A stretch of DNA of 64,000 nt from Lacipirellula parvula (GCF_009177095.1 NZ_AP021861.1:6740501-6804500); one strand, 5' to 3'; counted from the first letter of the stretch, positions 1-8,857 are shown. Made by a program: numbers and translations. Notes: a model not told the origin generated them from the letters alone.

Positions 1-335
1 TCGTCGCCCGCGTCCTCGAATCGTGCGGCGCCCGCGTCACCGCGGTCGAATCGCCCGAGCAAGCTCTCGAGTTGCAAGCAATGGCGACATTCGACCTGAT
101 CGTCTCCGACATCGGCATGCCTGGCATGGACGGCTTCACGTTCATCCGCCAGTGGCGCGCCCGAGAGGCGACGCTGCAACAAAAGAAAACGCCGGCGATC
201 GCGCTCACCGCCTACGCCCGCGCCGACGACCGTCGCCGTGCGCTCGTCTCCGGCTTCACGTCGCATCTGCCGAAGCCAGTTGAAGCGGGCGAACTCATCA
301 CCCTCGCCGCGAGCCTCACCGACCGCATCGCCTAG
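1..335 (+). CDS. Response regulator receiver domain (5' end outside window)
   Basis: The frame is open from base 3 to a TAG at 333-335, giving 110 visible residues. They cover most of a CheY-like receiver domain. The phosphoacceptor Asp sits in VSDIGMPGMDG, the switch Thr in ALTAYAR, and the conserved Lys in LPKPVEAGEL. The first beta strand and its acidic pair lie upstream of the window. The domain ends about ten residues after the Lys, so no output domain follows. The protein is therefore either a single-domain regulator or, more likely in this phylum, the C-terminal receiver of a hybrid histidine kinase. The TAG stop is the first part of a family B repeat. Confidence 0.9.
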   Translation, partial: VARVLESCGARVTAVESPEQALELQAMATFDLIVSDIGMPGMDGFTFIRQWRAREATLQQKKTPAIALTAYARADDRRRALVSGFTSHLPKPVEAGELITLAASLTDRIA

Positions 336-366
336 CCCCGGGCTCCGCCCGGGGTTCGGTTTCCAT
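333..366. repeat. Family B GC-rich palindromic repeat, copy B1 (half element)
   Basis: The element starts CTAGCCCCGGGCTCCGCCCG and forms a GCCCCGGGC/GCCCGGGG hairpin. The TAG at its start is the in-frame stop of the receiver-domain gene. The matching right arm seen in full copies at 12524, 24696 and 26349 is missing here. Confidence 0.8.
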
Positions 367-423
367 GCCGGTAATGCGTTGCCGCGCGTAGCGCTGCGCT
401 CAGTCGCCGAAGCCTCACTAAAA

Positions 424-599
424 TGAAACCATGAGGTCCCCTCCCCTCGATGGGGAGGGTTAGGGAGGGGTGAAGACAGCGGGTACCAGGGCTCACCCCC
501 CTCCCCAGCCCGGTGCTGCGCACAGGCTACCGCCTGCGCTCGATCGCCGCTGGCGACCGTGCTCGTTGCTCCCACAAGGGGGAGGGAGCCACAACATTC
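424..599. repeat. Family A palindromic repeat, copy A1, variant with substituted right arm
   Basis: It starts ATGAGGTCCCCTCCCCT and ends GGGGGAGGGAGCCACAACATT, the two conserved ends of family A. The usual CCTCCCCTC arm is replaced at about 510-575 by a GC-rich block of roughly 66 bp. That block reappears in reverse orientation in copy A2 near 11983-12050. The element fills the gap between two converging genes and abuts the stop codon of the minus-strand gene at 598. Confidence 0.85.
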
Positions 600-2790
600 A
601 TTGCGAGGCCCCTCGCCAAGGCCCGCCGTCATTCTGCGACATCTCTTCGCGCACCGCACCAAGCTGCGACGCGACCTTCGACGACTGGCTCACGTCCCAC
701 AGCGACGTTCCCTCAACGCGCAACCCCAACGTGATCGCCGTCCACGCCGGCCCCCACCCCGCTTCGGCGCACCAAGCTCCCCAACCGAGGTCGCCCGAGC
801 TCGACCAATAATCCCAGCGCCGATAATCAAACGCCCGGAACCACGTCCCGTTGAGATACGGAATCGACTCCGACCGCACCTGCACGCGCACCAAATAGTC
901 GGCCAAACGATCTTCCGCTTGCTTGAGCTCCGCATCGCCCGTCGCGGCGACCGCTTCGCGCAAGCCGAGGAGCACGAATCCCGACACATACAGCTGATCG
1001 GTCACCGGATCGCCGCTCTCTTGAATCAGCGGCGTCTCGCCCGTGCCGTACGCTTCGTTGGAAGTTGGCACGAGGAAATGCCCCGTCGAGGCATTGCCCG
1101 GCTGCTCCGGAATCCCGCCGCATGGCTGCTGCGTTTTCAGCAGGTCGTTCGCCACTTGCTTGAGCCAGCCGCGATGCTCCGCCGTGTCCTCCACGCGCAC
1201 CAACCAGGCAAGCGCCAGCAACATCCGCGCGCGGTCGAGATTTTCTCCCCACCGCCAACCGGCGGGATACTCTTCCATCGTGCGGCGGATGCCGCGCTTG
1301 GTCACTTCCAGAAATTGCTCGTCACCCGTCCGAGCGTAAGCCCACAGATAGCAGGCCCAAGAGTACGCCTCGAAGTGGGGCGACACATTCACCGTCGGTG
1401 CGTCATGAAAGTGCTTCCAACCATGCTCTTCAATCATGGCGATGGTGAGATTGTCGCTGCGAAACCCGAGCGTGCCGGTCGTTCGCAAGTTGGCGTAGAG
1501 CGCTCGCAACAACGGCTTGTCCCACGCCGCGGTTTCGAGCTTGGCGGCCGTCGCGATCGTGGCGAGCAGCGTGCGGGCATTGTCGTCGCCGTAGTTGCCG
1601 GCCATCCAAGCAGGTGAAACGTCCCCCCACGCGACCAGGCCGAATGCCGGATGCCGCGGATTGCCGCGCTCGCCGCGGCACATGCCCGACGTTTCATACA
1701 AGTAGTTCATCAGATTGGTCGCGACCTGCTCGCTCCGCGCATCGCCGCTCAGCTTGGCGTGCATCGCAAGGGCGGCCGCTGTCTCCGCTTGGCAGTCGGC
1801 GCGAATCGGCGTTCTCTGCAACTGGCTTCCGTCGGGCAAAATCTGCGACGCATACCCTTCAAGAATCCCGAGCGAACCATCGCCGCCAGTTGCAGCCGGC
1901 GGCGGCACGATCTCCACATTCTCGCGCAGCAAGCGGTGGAGTTCCGGCTCCCGCTCCGGCACGATCAACAGCCGCGACTCGAGACACCACTTGGCGAAAC
2001 TCGCGAGCGACTCCGCCTCGGCCGAATCTGGCAACGGCTCGTCCGCAGCATACGCCGGCGTCGCCAGCGGCTTCACTTGCAAACGGTGGGGCGCCCCCGC
2101 GGGATCAATCGCCGCGAGCAAATGCGTCCACAGCGTCGCCCAATCGGCCGCCGGCGCGTAACGGGACGTTACGAACCCGCTTAACCGCGTCGTCGCGATC
2201 CACGTTCGCTCGTCGGTGCGAAACAAGAGCGGATCGCTCGCCGCCGGCATACCGAACACCGCTCGATCGAACCCCGCCACGCGTCCCAACACCAGCAGCG
2301 GATCCTCCGCACGGCATGGCAAGTACTGGCAATCGTGCAGCGCGAGAATCGCCAACGGCGGCAACCCAAGCGACGCCCCTTCCGCAACAACCCCACGCTC
2401 CCACCGCGCCTGCCGCGGCTCCGCAAACTCCACTCCCGGCGCCTCGGCAGGAAACTCCACCAGCAGCGTTAGCCCCTCCTCCCGCGCGACCGCATACTCT
2501 TCCGCACGCACCTCCGTCCGCCACTCCGGATACCCATCGGCCAGCACAAGCAGCGCCGCTCCCGGTGCGGCGATCTCGATCCCCTCGCGCACGGAGCTCG
2601 CCCGCTGCACGACCGACCCGCCAGCCACCAGCCCGCGGTACAAATCGTTCTCGGCCCTGCACGCCAGCGTCAACGTCGCCCCGCGCGCGGCGTCACTCAC
2701 CCCAGCCGAGTCATCCGCCGCTGCACCGCCGCACAACGTCACCCCTAACATCACCGCCGCCGAAACGGCGCGCATCATCATTCCCATCAC
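598..2790 (-). CDS. Secreted protein with alpha/alpha-toroid-like C-terminal region
   Basis: The protein has 730 residues and a signal peptide in about the first 25 (Ala/Val/Leu-rich, ending GGAAA). Residues of about 30-290 are a poorly conserved domain. From about 300 to 700 there is an all-helical region with repeated Trp/Tyr-rich helices such as EAYSWACYLWAYARTGDEQF and WGAWCAEAGWGPAW. This resembles six-hairpin glycosidase-like (alpha/alpha toroid) folds such as GH127- or GH105-type proteins. No catalytic pair can be assigned by eye, so glycan hydrolase activity is only an inference. It is transcribed towards the converging receiver-domain gene. A DUF1080 gene lies upstream on the same strand about 105 bp away, so the two may be co-expressed. 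Confidence 0.8.
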   Translation of the reverse strand: MMGMMMRAVSAAVMLGVTLCGGAAADDSAGVSDAARGATLTLACRAENDLYRGLVAGGSVVQRASSVREGIEIAAPGAALLVLADGYPEWRTEVRAEEYAVAREEGLTLLVEFPAEAPGVEFAEPRQARWERGVVAEGASLGLPPLAILALHDCQYLPCRAEDPLLVLGRVAGFDRAVFGMPAASDPLLFRTDERTWIATTRLSGFVTSRYAPAADWATLWTHLLAAIDPAGAPHRLQVKPLATPAYAADEPLPDSAEAESLASFAKWCLESRLLIVPEREPELHRLLRENVEIVPPPAATGGDGSLGILEGYASQILPDGSQLQRTPIRADCQAETAAALAMHAKLSGDARSEQVATNLMNYLYETSGMCRGERGNPRHPAFGLVAWGDVSPAWMAGNYGDDNARTLLATIATAAKLETAAWDKPLLRALYANLRTTGTLGFRSDNLTIAMIEEHGWKHFHDAPTVNVSPHFEAYSWACYLWAYARTGDEQFLEVTKRGIRRTMEEYPAGWRWGENLDRARMLLALAWLVRVEDTAEHRGWLKQVANDLLKTQQPCGGIPEQPGNASTGHFLVPTSNEAYGTGETPLIQESGDPVTDQLYVSGFVLLGLREAVAATGDAELKQAEDRLADYLVRVQVRSESIPYLNGTWFRAFDYRRWDYWSSSGDLGWGAWCAEAGWGPAWTAITLGLRVEGTSLWDVSQSSKVASQLGAVREEMSQNDGGPWRGASQ

Positions 2791-2895
2791 TCAAACCTCG
2801 TTCCACGCTCTGCGCGGCAACGCGCACCCCCGATGCTCCCCGCGCATTCCTTTGCGCCTCTGCGCCTTTGCGAGAGATCCGTATTTCCAAGCAAC

Positions 2896-3639
2896 TCAAT
2901 CAGTCAACGCCTCAATCGGCGTCAGCTCCAGCTTCCGGAACTCCACCTCCGTCCCCTCCGCCTGCACCGCAATCTGCCCCTTCTCCGCCGTGCACTTCGA
3001 ACCATGGTTCACCAACTCGCCGTTCACCCACACCTTGATCTCGTCGCCGACGCACTCGATCACCATCTGATTCCACTCGCCCAGCGGCTTTTCCGATTTC
3101 TCAGTCAGGTTGAGAACCCGTCGCTCCTTCCCCTCGGTCGCGCCCCAGTTGGCGGGATCACCCGCGCGACGCTTCGCCATCTCCGGCACTTCGATGTCCT
3201 CGTGAATGCACCAGAAGTCCCCTGCCTCGCCGCTTTGCATTTGCACCTCAAGCGACTGCGGGAACATGCCGTACAGCACTCGCGGCTTCGACGCGTGGAC
3301 TAGCACGCCGCAGTTGCCTGGCTTGTTGACGAACCGGTACTCGGCCACCAGCCGATAGTTGCTGAACTCGTCGTCGGTGATGAGATGCCCGCCCGGCGTT
3401 CCGAGGCTCACGAGGTTGCCGTCGCGCACAATGAACGGCGACTTCCCCTGCGGGTTCTTATCCAGCTCCGGCACATCGGCGTGCCAGCCGCTGAGATCCT
3501 TGCCGTTGAACAAGCTGCGCGTCTCGCCCTTCGCCACGGTCGGCTTGGATTCGTCGGCGCGCCCCATTTCACCGCCAGCCACCATCAGCCCTACAGCCAA
3601 CGCCCACACCGCCACGCGCGACGCCGAGAAAGATGTCAT
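2896..3639 (-). CDS. DUF1080 (3-keto-disaccharide hydrolase-type) secreted protein
   Basis: The start is placed at the ATG whose product begins MTSFSASRVAVWALAVGLM, a clear signal peptide. A GAGG Shine-Dalgarno lies about 8 bases before it; the longer frame upstream has no signal sequence. The family hallmark SLFNGKDLSGWHADVPEL follows cleavage. Further family motifs are NYRLVAEYRF, GNCGVLVHA, EVQMQSGEAGDFW, EWNQMVIECVGDEIKVWVNGELVNHG and a closing beta strand VEFRKLELTPI. Some DUF1080 proteins hydrolyse 3-keto-glycosides in the periplasm, and planctomycetes carry many copies. It is the first of three DUF1080 genes in the window (also 17328 and 19360). Confidence 0.92.
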   Translation of the reverse strand: MTSFSASRVAVWALAVGLMVAGGEMGRADESKPTVAKGETRSLFNGKDLSGWHADVPELDKNPQGKSPFIVRDGNLVSLGTPGGHLITDDEFSNYRLVAEYRFVNKPGNCGVLVHASKPRVLYGMFPQSLEVQMQSGEAGDFWCIHEDIEVPEMAKRRAGDPANWGATEGKERRVLNLTEKSEKPLGEWNQMVIECVGDEIKVWVNGELVNHGSKCTAEKGQIAVQAEGTEVEFRKLELTPIEALTD

Positions 3640-3745
3640 CGAAGAGTCCTCGCATTGCATGAGAGTAGATACCCCAATCAGCCCGCCATTATGCCCCGTA
3701 GGCCATCCGCTCGGCAAACGGCCGTGCGAAGCGCATTCTGAGAAA

Positions 3746-3824
3746 CTACGAATCACGCGAATTGACGCGAATAGTGCTGGAACGACCCTGTTTTCTCATT
3801 CGCGCAAATTCGCGGGATTCGTGG
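3746..3824. repeat. Imperfect inverted repeat with 27-bp arms upstream of PEP-CTERM gene
   Basis: Left arm 3746-3772 begins CTACGAATCACGCGAATT. Right arm 3798-3824 reads as its imperfect reverse complement, ending GCGGGATTCGTGG. Spacer is about 25 bp. It sits in the gap between two divergent genes (3639 and 3944). A related half-site of repeated ATTCGCG words is seen at about 48687-48714. Confidence 0.65.
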
Positions 3825-3943
3825 TTACGCTCTTTCTGCGTTACGCTCCTGGCACGAAGCGAGGAGAAATTCAAGCGACTTCTTACTCCGCTACTGCTAT
3901 ACTGCGGCCCGACGTCGCCTCAGACCAATCGGAACCGCACACC

Positions 3944-5041
3944 ATGCGTCTCGCTTCACCACTCTTCGCCTTATCCGCCCTCACCGCGATTCTCGCATCT
4001 GGGAACGCCCGTGCCGCTGAACCGAACGAAACGTTCGCCACCGCCACGATCCTCGCTCCCGGCATCCTCACGGTGAGCGACCAGCTCGTGCAGCCTCCCG
4101 ACACAATCCTCGGCATCCGCAACTTCCTCGGCGCCATCGTCGACGTCGACGACGACAGCAGCCCCCTCGGCAACGGCCATGCCTCGGGGCTCACCGGCGT
4201 CCCCACGCAAAACGGCAGCATCTCGTTCGTTATTAGCGGCTACGGCGACGATGACTTCGTCGGCAGTCACGGCGAATCGGGCGCTCTCGACGTGTACGTG
4301 CAAACGTACGACTCCTTCGGCGACCCGGCGAATCTCTTTACGAGTTCCGCAACGCTCGCACCAGGCTCCGTCGAGGAATATTCGTTCGTCGACGGAGACG
4401 CGATCCTCGGCTCGTACGACGTGTACATCGACAATCTCGGTTACTTCAACGTCGGCGCCGACATCGACTACTTCACCTTCACCGGCCTGACTCCCGGCGC
4501 GCCATTCACGGCGCAAACATTCGATCCGCAAAGCGTCGCGATTGATACGCAGATCGGTTGGTTCGGCGACAGCGGCTTTCTCATCGACGAAGACGACGAT
4601 AGCGCCGGCGACGGCCTTTCATTGCTCGCCGGAACCGTGCCGGCCAACGGCAAGGTGACGCTCGCCGTCACCGGCACTGGCGACGACGCCTATCTTGGCG
4701 ATCACTTCGCCAGCGGCCCCTACGAACTCAAACTCACGCTCGGAGCAGACTACGCGGCCGACTTCAACAATGACGGCAAAGTGAACGCCGCCGACCTCGC
4801 GGCGTGGAAGCTCGCCTTCGGCCCAGGCGCCGGGGCCGACGCCAACAACGACTTGAAGACCGACGGCGCCGACTTCCTTATCTGGCAGCGGCAATTCGGC
4901 AGCGGCGTCCCTACGATCGCAGCCGTCGCCGCGATCCCCGAACCTGCCTCCGCGGCGCTCCTCGCCATCGTTTTTGCCACTACTGCACTGGGCGCCTTGC
5001 GCCAACCCCCCGGCCGCCGGGCTCGCTTCGCCGCAGCCTGA
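3944..5041 (+). CDS. Secreted protein with dockerin module and PEP-CTERM sorting tail
   Basis: The start is the ATG before MRLASPLFALSALTAILASG, a signal peptide; the open frame upstream of it is spacer. The mature part begins AAEPNETFATATIL, the usual opening of pre-peptidase C-terminal-like beta domains. It has two related blocks rich in Asp/Gly (DVDDDSS and EDDDDS), which look like Ca-binding beta-sandwich repeats. A dockerin type I pair follows, beginning ADFNNDGKVNAADLAAW and with second repeat DANNDLKTDGADFLIW. The protein ends AAIPEPASAAL plus a hydrophobic helix and an Arg-rich end, the PEP-CTERM exosortase signal. It is predicted to be exported and anchored or processed at the cell surface. 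Length is 365 residues. Confidence 0.9.
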   Translation: MRLASPLFALSALTAILASGNARAAEPNETFATATILAPGILTVSDQLVQPPDTILGIRNFLGAIVDVDDDSSPLGNGHASGLTGVPTQNGSISFVISGYGDDDFVGSHGESGALDVYVQTYDSFGDPANLFTSSATLAPGSVEEYSFVDGDAILGSYDVYIDNLGYFNVGADIDYFTFTGLTPGAPFTAQTFDPQSVAIDTQIGWFGDSGFLIDEDDDSAGDGLSLLAGTVPANGKVTLAVTGTGDDAYLGDHFASGPYELKLTLGADYAADFNNDGKVNAADLAAWKLAFGPGAGADANNDLKTDGADFLIWQRQFGSGVPTIAAVAAIPEPASAALLAIVFATTALGALRQPPGRRARFAAA

Positions 5042-5258
5042 GAGCGTCGCTCCGCCACCTTGCGCAGATTACCGTTCCTCACTCGCCCGGGCGCAGGGAA
5101 AACCCGCAAACAGCCCATTCTGCTCGTTGCCACGAGCTTACGCGACCCCTAGACTCGAACCTTCGCGTGCCGCACGAAGGATTCGCCTAACGGCATTTCG
5201 AGACGCGTCGATCGGAAATGGAACCTCCGTTCGGCGTTAAAGAGTTTAGGAGAAGAGT

Positions 5259-6308
5259 ATGTTGTTCGCTTCACCATTGACGAAGCAACTCTGCGCCTCG
5301 GCCGTCGTCGCCGCCCTCGCCTCGATCTCGCTCGCCCCGCTCCGCGCCGACGAGCCAACTGCGGCCCAACCTGCCGCCGAAGCTCCGGCGAAAGAAACTG
5401 CCCAAGCAGCGGAAACGAAGACTGAAGAGAAGTCGGTCATGAAGACTGCGGAGAAGCCCGCAGACGAAGCTAAGAAAGAAGCCAAGCCGAAATCCGAGAA
5501 GAAGTCGACCGTCACGGTCGGCGGACTCGAATGGCGCACCGACTACAACAAGGCCTACCAAGCCGCGAAGCGCAACAAGCAAATGCTGTTGATTAATCTC
5601 ACCAGCACCTCGACGAACAACGTTCAAACGAGCGTCGACAACTACTTCGCGACGAACGCTGCGATCCAGAAAAAGCTCGACGGCGTCAGCCGCCTCCGCC
5701 TGCCGGTCGACGCCGAGATCACCGTCGACGGCAAAGCCCAACGGCTCCTCTCCTTCCCGGCCTTCGCCCAGCTGCAAGGCGGTGCGGGTTTCGTCCTGCT
5801 CGACCTGAAGAACGAGGGCGCCCCCCACTACGGCCACGCCGTCAATGTGCTCCCCTACTCCAGCGGCAAGTACTACCACTGGCAGAACAATCACCTCAGC
5901 GTGATTCTCGATCTGCCGTCCGGCACGCTCACGCAGCGGACGATGATTTGGGCCGTGAGGACCCACCCCGAGGCGCCGCAAAGCACCTACGGGACGCTTC
6001 ATCCGACGCTCGCGAACGGCGCCGCCAGCCACTCGAGCTACCAGGCCAGCATCGGCCAGCAAGGGCACCAGAACTTCGGTTCGCGCTTCAACCAACTGAG
6101 CGGCGCCACCGGCGGCCCCGTCTCGGAAGTCGTCGCCGAAAGTTGGCCTGGCCAGAACATGATCGACTCGTGCATCGACTGCGTCCAAAGCTGGCGCGGT
6201 TCGTCGGGCCACTGGCGCGGCGTCTCGGGCCGTCACCGCGCGTTCGGCTACGACATCCGCCGCGGCGGCAACGGCATCTGGTACGGCACCGGCATCTTCG
6301 CCGACTGA
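5259..6308 (+). CDS. Secreted thioredoxin-like domain fused to CAP/SCP-like domain
   Basis: The ATG follows an AGGAG at good spacing. A signal peptide (LCASAVVAALASISLAPLRA) is followed by a Lys/Glu/Ala-rich linker to about residue 85. Residues of about 87-225 begin LEWRTDYNKAYQAAKRNKQM, the opening of secreted thioredoxin-like domains (DUF255-like), with no CxxC. From about 225 to the end a CAP-type pattern appears: ASHSSYQ (His), VVAESWPG (Glu), SWRGSSGHWRGV (second His), then GYDIRRGGNGIWYGTGIFA. This order of residues matches the CAP cavity motif. The role is unknown. A strong terminator follows at 6338. Confidence 0.8.
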   Translation: MLFASPLTKQLCASAVVAALASISLAPLRADEPTAAQPAAEAPAKETAQAAETKTEEKSVMKTAEKPADEAKKEAKPKSEKKSTVTVGGLEWRTDYNKAYQAAKRNKQMLLINLTSTSTNNVQTSVDNYFATNAAIQKKLDGVSRLRLPVDAEITVDGKAQRLLSFPAFAQLQGGAGFVLLDLKNEGAPHYGHAVNVLPYSSGKYYHWQNNHLSVILDLPSGTLTQRTMIWAVRTHPEAPQSTYGTLHPTLANGAASHSSYQASIGQQGHQNFGSRFNQLSGATGGPVSEVVAESWPGQNMIDSCIDCVQSWRGSSGHWRGVSGRHRAFGYDIRRGGNGIWYGTGIFAD

Positions 6309-6337
6309 TCGCCGGCACGCTGACCACCGAAACTATC

Positions 6338-6387
6338 GAGCCCTGCCTGTTCCCGCGAATCCTCGCGAAACAGGCGGGGCTTTTTCG
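6338..6387 (+). terminator. Rho-independent terminator
   Basis: GCCCTGCCTGTT at 6340-6351 pairs with AACAGGCGGGGC at 6369-6380, with inner CGCGA/TCGCG pairing, followed by TTTTT. It lies 30 bases after the stop of the thioredoxin/CAP gene. Confidence 0.9.
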
Positions 6388-6407
6388 TGCGCTCATGCAA
6401 AAATTTT

Positions 6408-6612
6408 GAACCGCCAAGGACGCCAAGAGCGCCAAGGAAGAAATGCATTTAACCACGAAACACACGAAATGAACGAAAAGGGATGTAGGTCTGAAGCCAT
6501 TGCGATCACAGCGATTCTCAATGAATCTCTTCATTTCGTTTCTTTCGTGTGTTTCATGGTCAATCTCCCCGCTCCCGCATTTCCTTGGCGCTCTTGGCGT
6601 CCTTGGCGGTTC
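6408..6612. repeat. Long nested inverted repeat with perfect 32-bp outer arms
   Basis: The outer arms 6408-6439 (starting GAACCGCCAAGGACGCC) and 6581-6612 are exact reverse complements over 32 bp. A second inner pair, 6451-6478 (AACCACGAAACACACGAAAT) and 6534-6560, is nearly perfect. No open frame of note is inside. The structure is that of a miniature, non-coding mobile or REP-like element. It lies between the terminator at 6338 and the PfpI gene start at 6717. Confidence 0.85.
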
Positions 6613-6716
6613 AATTCTTAAGCACTGCAGACAGCCCGCCAAGAAACTGGAAGCTGCTATGTTAATGCGTCGCCGCGACGGCGGTTCCTGTCTTTAACCG
6701 CACAGAATCATTCGCC

Positions 6717-7325
6717 ATGAACATCGACATCCTCATTTACCCCGGCTTCGACGAACTCGACGCGATCGCGCCGTTTGAAGTCCTACAGAACGCCGCCAAG
6801 CTCGGCGCCGACTTTCGCGTGCGCCTCGTCGCCTCCCCCACCGCGGAAACGATCGTCGCCGCCCACGGCCTCGCCGTCGCGTGCGATGCGTTGCTCGGCG
6901 AAGGCCCGCGACCCGACCTGCTCGTCGTCCCCGGCGGCGGTTGGATCGACGGCTCCGCCGCCGGCGCGCGGGCCGAGGTCAACCGCGGCGTCATTCCCGC
7001 CGAACTCGACGAGTACCACGCCGCGGGCGTCACGCTCGCCGCCGTCTGCACCGGCGCGATGCTCCTCGCCGCCGCCAAACTCCTCAGCGGCCGCCCAGCG
7101 ATCACCCACCACAGCGCCATCCCCGACCTCGAAGCCGCCGGCGCCCGCCTCGTTCGCGCCCGCGTCGTCGACGACGGCGCCATCATCACCGCCGGCGGCG
7201 TCACCTCGGGCCTCGACCTCGCCCTCTGGATCGTCGAACGCTTCGCGAGTCCCGCGATCGCCCTCCGCATCGAAGAGAACATGGAATACGAACGCCGCGG
7301 CGTCGTGTGGCGGCAACCGAGTTAA
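6717..7325 (+). CDS. DJ-1/PfpI family protein (isonitrile hydratase-like)
   Basis: The 202-residue protein is one class I glutamine amidotransferase-like domain. The N-terminal strand MNIDILIYPGFDELDAIAPFEVL is typical of the InhA/DJ-1_PfpI group. The nucleophile Cys is in LAAVCTGAMLLAAA, the nucleophile elbow. RPAITHHSAI and GGVTSGLDLALWIVERF are also conserved in the isonitrile hydratase branch. No AraC-type DNA-binding domain is attached. The exact substrate is unknown. The DUF2071 gene starts 3 bases after the stop, so the two are probably one transcript. Confidence 0.9.
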   Translation: MNIDILIYPGFDELDAIAPFEVLQNAAKLGADFRVRLVASPTAETIVAAHGLAVACDALLGEGPRPDLLVVPGGGWIDGSAAGARAEVNRGVIPAELDEYHAAGVTLAAVCTGAMLLAAAKLLSGRPAITHHSAIPDLEAAGARLVRARVVDDGAIITAGGVTSGLDLALWIVERFASPAIALRIEENMEYERRGVVWRQPS

Positions 7326-7328
7326 CCG

Positions 7329-8063
7329 ATGCTCAACCTCCCCGCTATCCGCGGCGTCATCGATCGCCGCATCCTCGCCAACTTTCGCGTCGACCACGAC
7401 GTACTCGCCGCCACGCTCCCCGCGCCGTTTCGTCCGCAACTCGTCAACGGCTACGGCATCGCCGGCATCTGCCTTATCCGCTTGAAGTCGGTGCGACCAC
7501 GCGGCATGCCGGCGTGGCTCGGCGTCAGCTCCGAAAACGCCGCGCATCGCATCGCGGTCGAGTGGAACGATGGCGACGCCATCCGCACCGGCGTCTACAT
7601 TCGTCGCCGCGATACCAACTCGCGATTCAGCGTCCTCGCCGGCGGCCGCCTCTTCCCCGGCGTGCACCATCACGCCCGCTTCGTCGTGCAAGAAACGGCC
7701 GAGGAGCTGTCGCTCGACATGCAAAGCGACGACGGCGTCACCGCCATCAAGGTGCGAGGCCACGCGGACGACGCCTGGCCTACGAACTCGATCTTCCCCG
7801 CCGCAGACGCAGCTTCCCAATTCTTCGCCGCCGGCTCGTTCGGCTACTCGAACGCACGCACGCCGAACGTCTATCAAGGACTGGAACTCGACTGCGACAC
7901 CTGGACAGCGACGCCGCTCGCCATCGAATCGATCCGTTCCAGCTATTTCGACGACCGCACGATCTTCCCGGCTGGCTCGATCGAATTCGACAACGCCCTC
8001 CTCATGCGCGGCATCGACCACGAATGGCACAGCCGCGGCGAACTCTGCTGTTCAACAAATTGA
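7329..8063 (+). CDS. DUF2071 (YqjF-like) protein
   Basis: This 244-residue protein has the DUF2071 pattern. It opens with RRILANFRVDHDVLAATLPAPFRPQLVNGYGIAGICLIRL and has a central GVYIRRRDTNSRFSVLAGGRLFPGVHHHARF. It folds like the acetoacetate-decarboxylase-related beta-barrel group, and no catalytic role is established. It starts 3 bases after the PfpI gene stop, which suggests translation from one message. Confidence 0.88.
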   Translation: MLNLPAIRGVIDRRILANFRVDHDVLAATLPAPFRPQLVNGYGIAGICLIRLKSVRPRGMPAWLGVSSENAAHRIAVEWNDGDAIRTGVYIRRRDTNSRFSVLAGGRLFPGVHHHARFVVQETAEELSLDMQSDDGVTAIKVRGHADDAWPTNSIFPAADAASQFFAAGSFGYSNARTPNVYQGLELDCDTWTATPLAIESIRSSYFDDRTIFPAGSIEFDNALLMRGIDHEWHSRGELCCSTN

Positions 8064-8127
8064 ATAGCCGGCTCGCTCGAATCCTCTCCAATTGACATCC
8101 AATTTGCATCGGCTGAAGCGTATGATA

Positions 8128-8163
8128 GGCGAAGGTTCGGGGGAATTCCCCGAATCTTCGCCT
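8128..8163. terminator. GC-rich hairpin, possible terminator
   Basis: GGCGAAGGTTCGGGG pairs with CCCCGAATCTTCGCC with one mismatch and a very short loop. No T-tract follows, so rho-independent termination is unsure. It sits 65 bases after the DUF2071 stop. Confidence 0.45.
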
Positions 8164-8227
8164 CCCCATCACGCCAGCTCCCGACTCAGCCGAGTCACTG
8201 AGCCTCAATGCCTCAGAGAAGCCTTGC

Positions 8228-8803
8228 ATGCCGAACACAAGTGAACTGCCAAGCAGCCTCGCCGCAATCGTCGCGACAGAACTTGAATCTGATGAAAAGA
8301 TCGTCTGGTTGGGGCAGCCAATACCGCGGCTCTACGCCAGGCGAGGCTTGCCGGCGTTCCTCTTCGGCATTCCCTGGACGGCTTTCACCTTAAACTTTAC
8401 ATACCAAACTACCCGAGGAAATCTGGACTGGGACCACCTAGTTCCCTTCGTTGTCATTGAAATTCCTTTCCTGCTCATCGGCTGCGTCATGCTGCTCTCG
8501 CCGCTCTGGATGATGCGCATGGCCAAGCGAACAGCCTACGCTGTCACCAATCAGCGGGCCTTGATCTTCAACGCCGGCTGGTTCAGCGGCCATACCATTC
8601 GCTCGTTTCGGCCCGACCAGATGCAAGAACGCCGCCGCGTCCAACGCGCGAACGGCTGCGGCGACCTCATCCTCGACCGACAGTGGAGCAAAGACTCCGA
8701 CGGAGGCTCGAAGTCGACCGACTACGGCTTTCTCGCCATCCGCGACCCGAAGATGGTTGAAGGGCTGATTCAAGAATTAACGAACGCCCACAGCGCTGCG
8801 TGA
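8228..8803 (+). CDS. Membrane protein with PH-like (bPH) domain
   Basis: The 191-residue protein has a soluble N-terminus with DEKIVWLGQPIPRLYARRG. Two membrane segments follow at about residues 41-60 and 77-98 (FVVIEIPFLLIGCVMLLSPLW). Then comes TAYAVTNQRALIFNAGW, the typical opening of bacterial PH domains (YdbS/bPH2-like). The C-terminal part ends YGFLAIRDPKMVEGLIQEL. Its function is unknown. The start has an AGAGAAG-like site 6 to 12 bases upstream. Confidence 0.82.
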   Translation: MPNTSELPSSLAAIVATELESDEKIVWLGQPIPRLYARRGLPAFLFGIPWTAFTLNFTYQTTRGNLDWDHLVPFVVIEIPFLLIGCVMLLSPLWMMRMAKRTAYAVTNQRALIFNAGWFSGHTIRSFRPDQMQERRRVQRANGCGDLILDRQWSKDSDGGSKSTDYGFLAIRDPKMVEGLIQELTNAHSAA

Positions 8804-8857
8804 CGATATAGTCGCGCGAGGGTCTCTGATCAATTGAGCTCGGCAAGGATCGCAACA

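Noticed and set aside
559-1617. 352-codon plus-strand frame
   Set aside because: It is antisense to the toroid-like gene and begins inside repeat A1; no motif was seen.
1614-3038. 474-codon plus-strand frame rich in Ser/Pro/Arg
   Set aside because: It overlaps two well-supported minus-strand genes and has the low-complexity composition of a shadow frame.
6783-8030. 415-codon minus-strand frame
   Set aside because: It is antisense to the PfpI and DUF2071 genes, both of which have conserved motifs on the plus strand.
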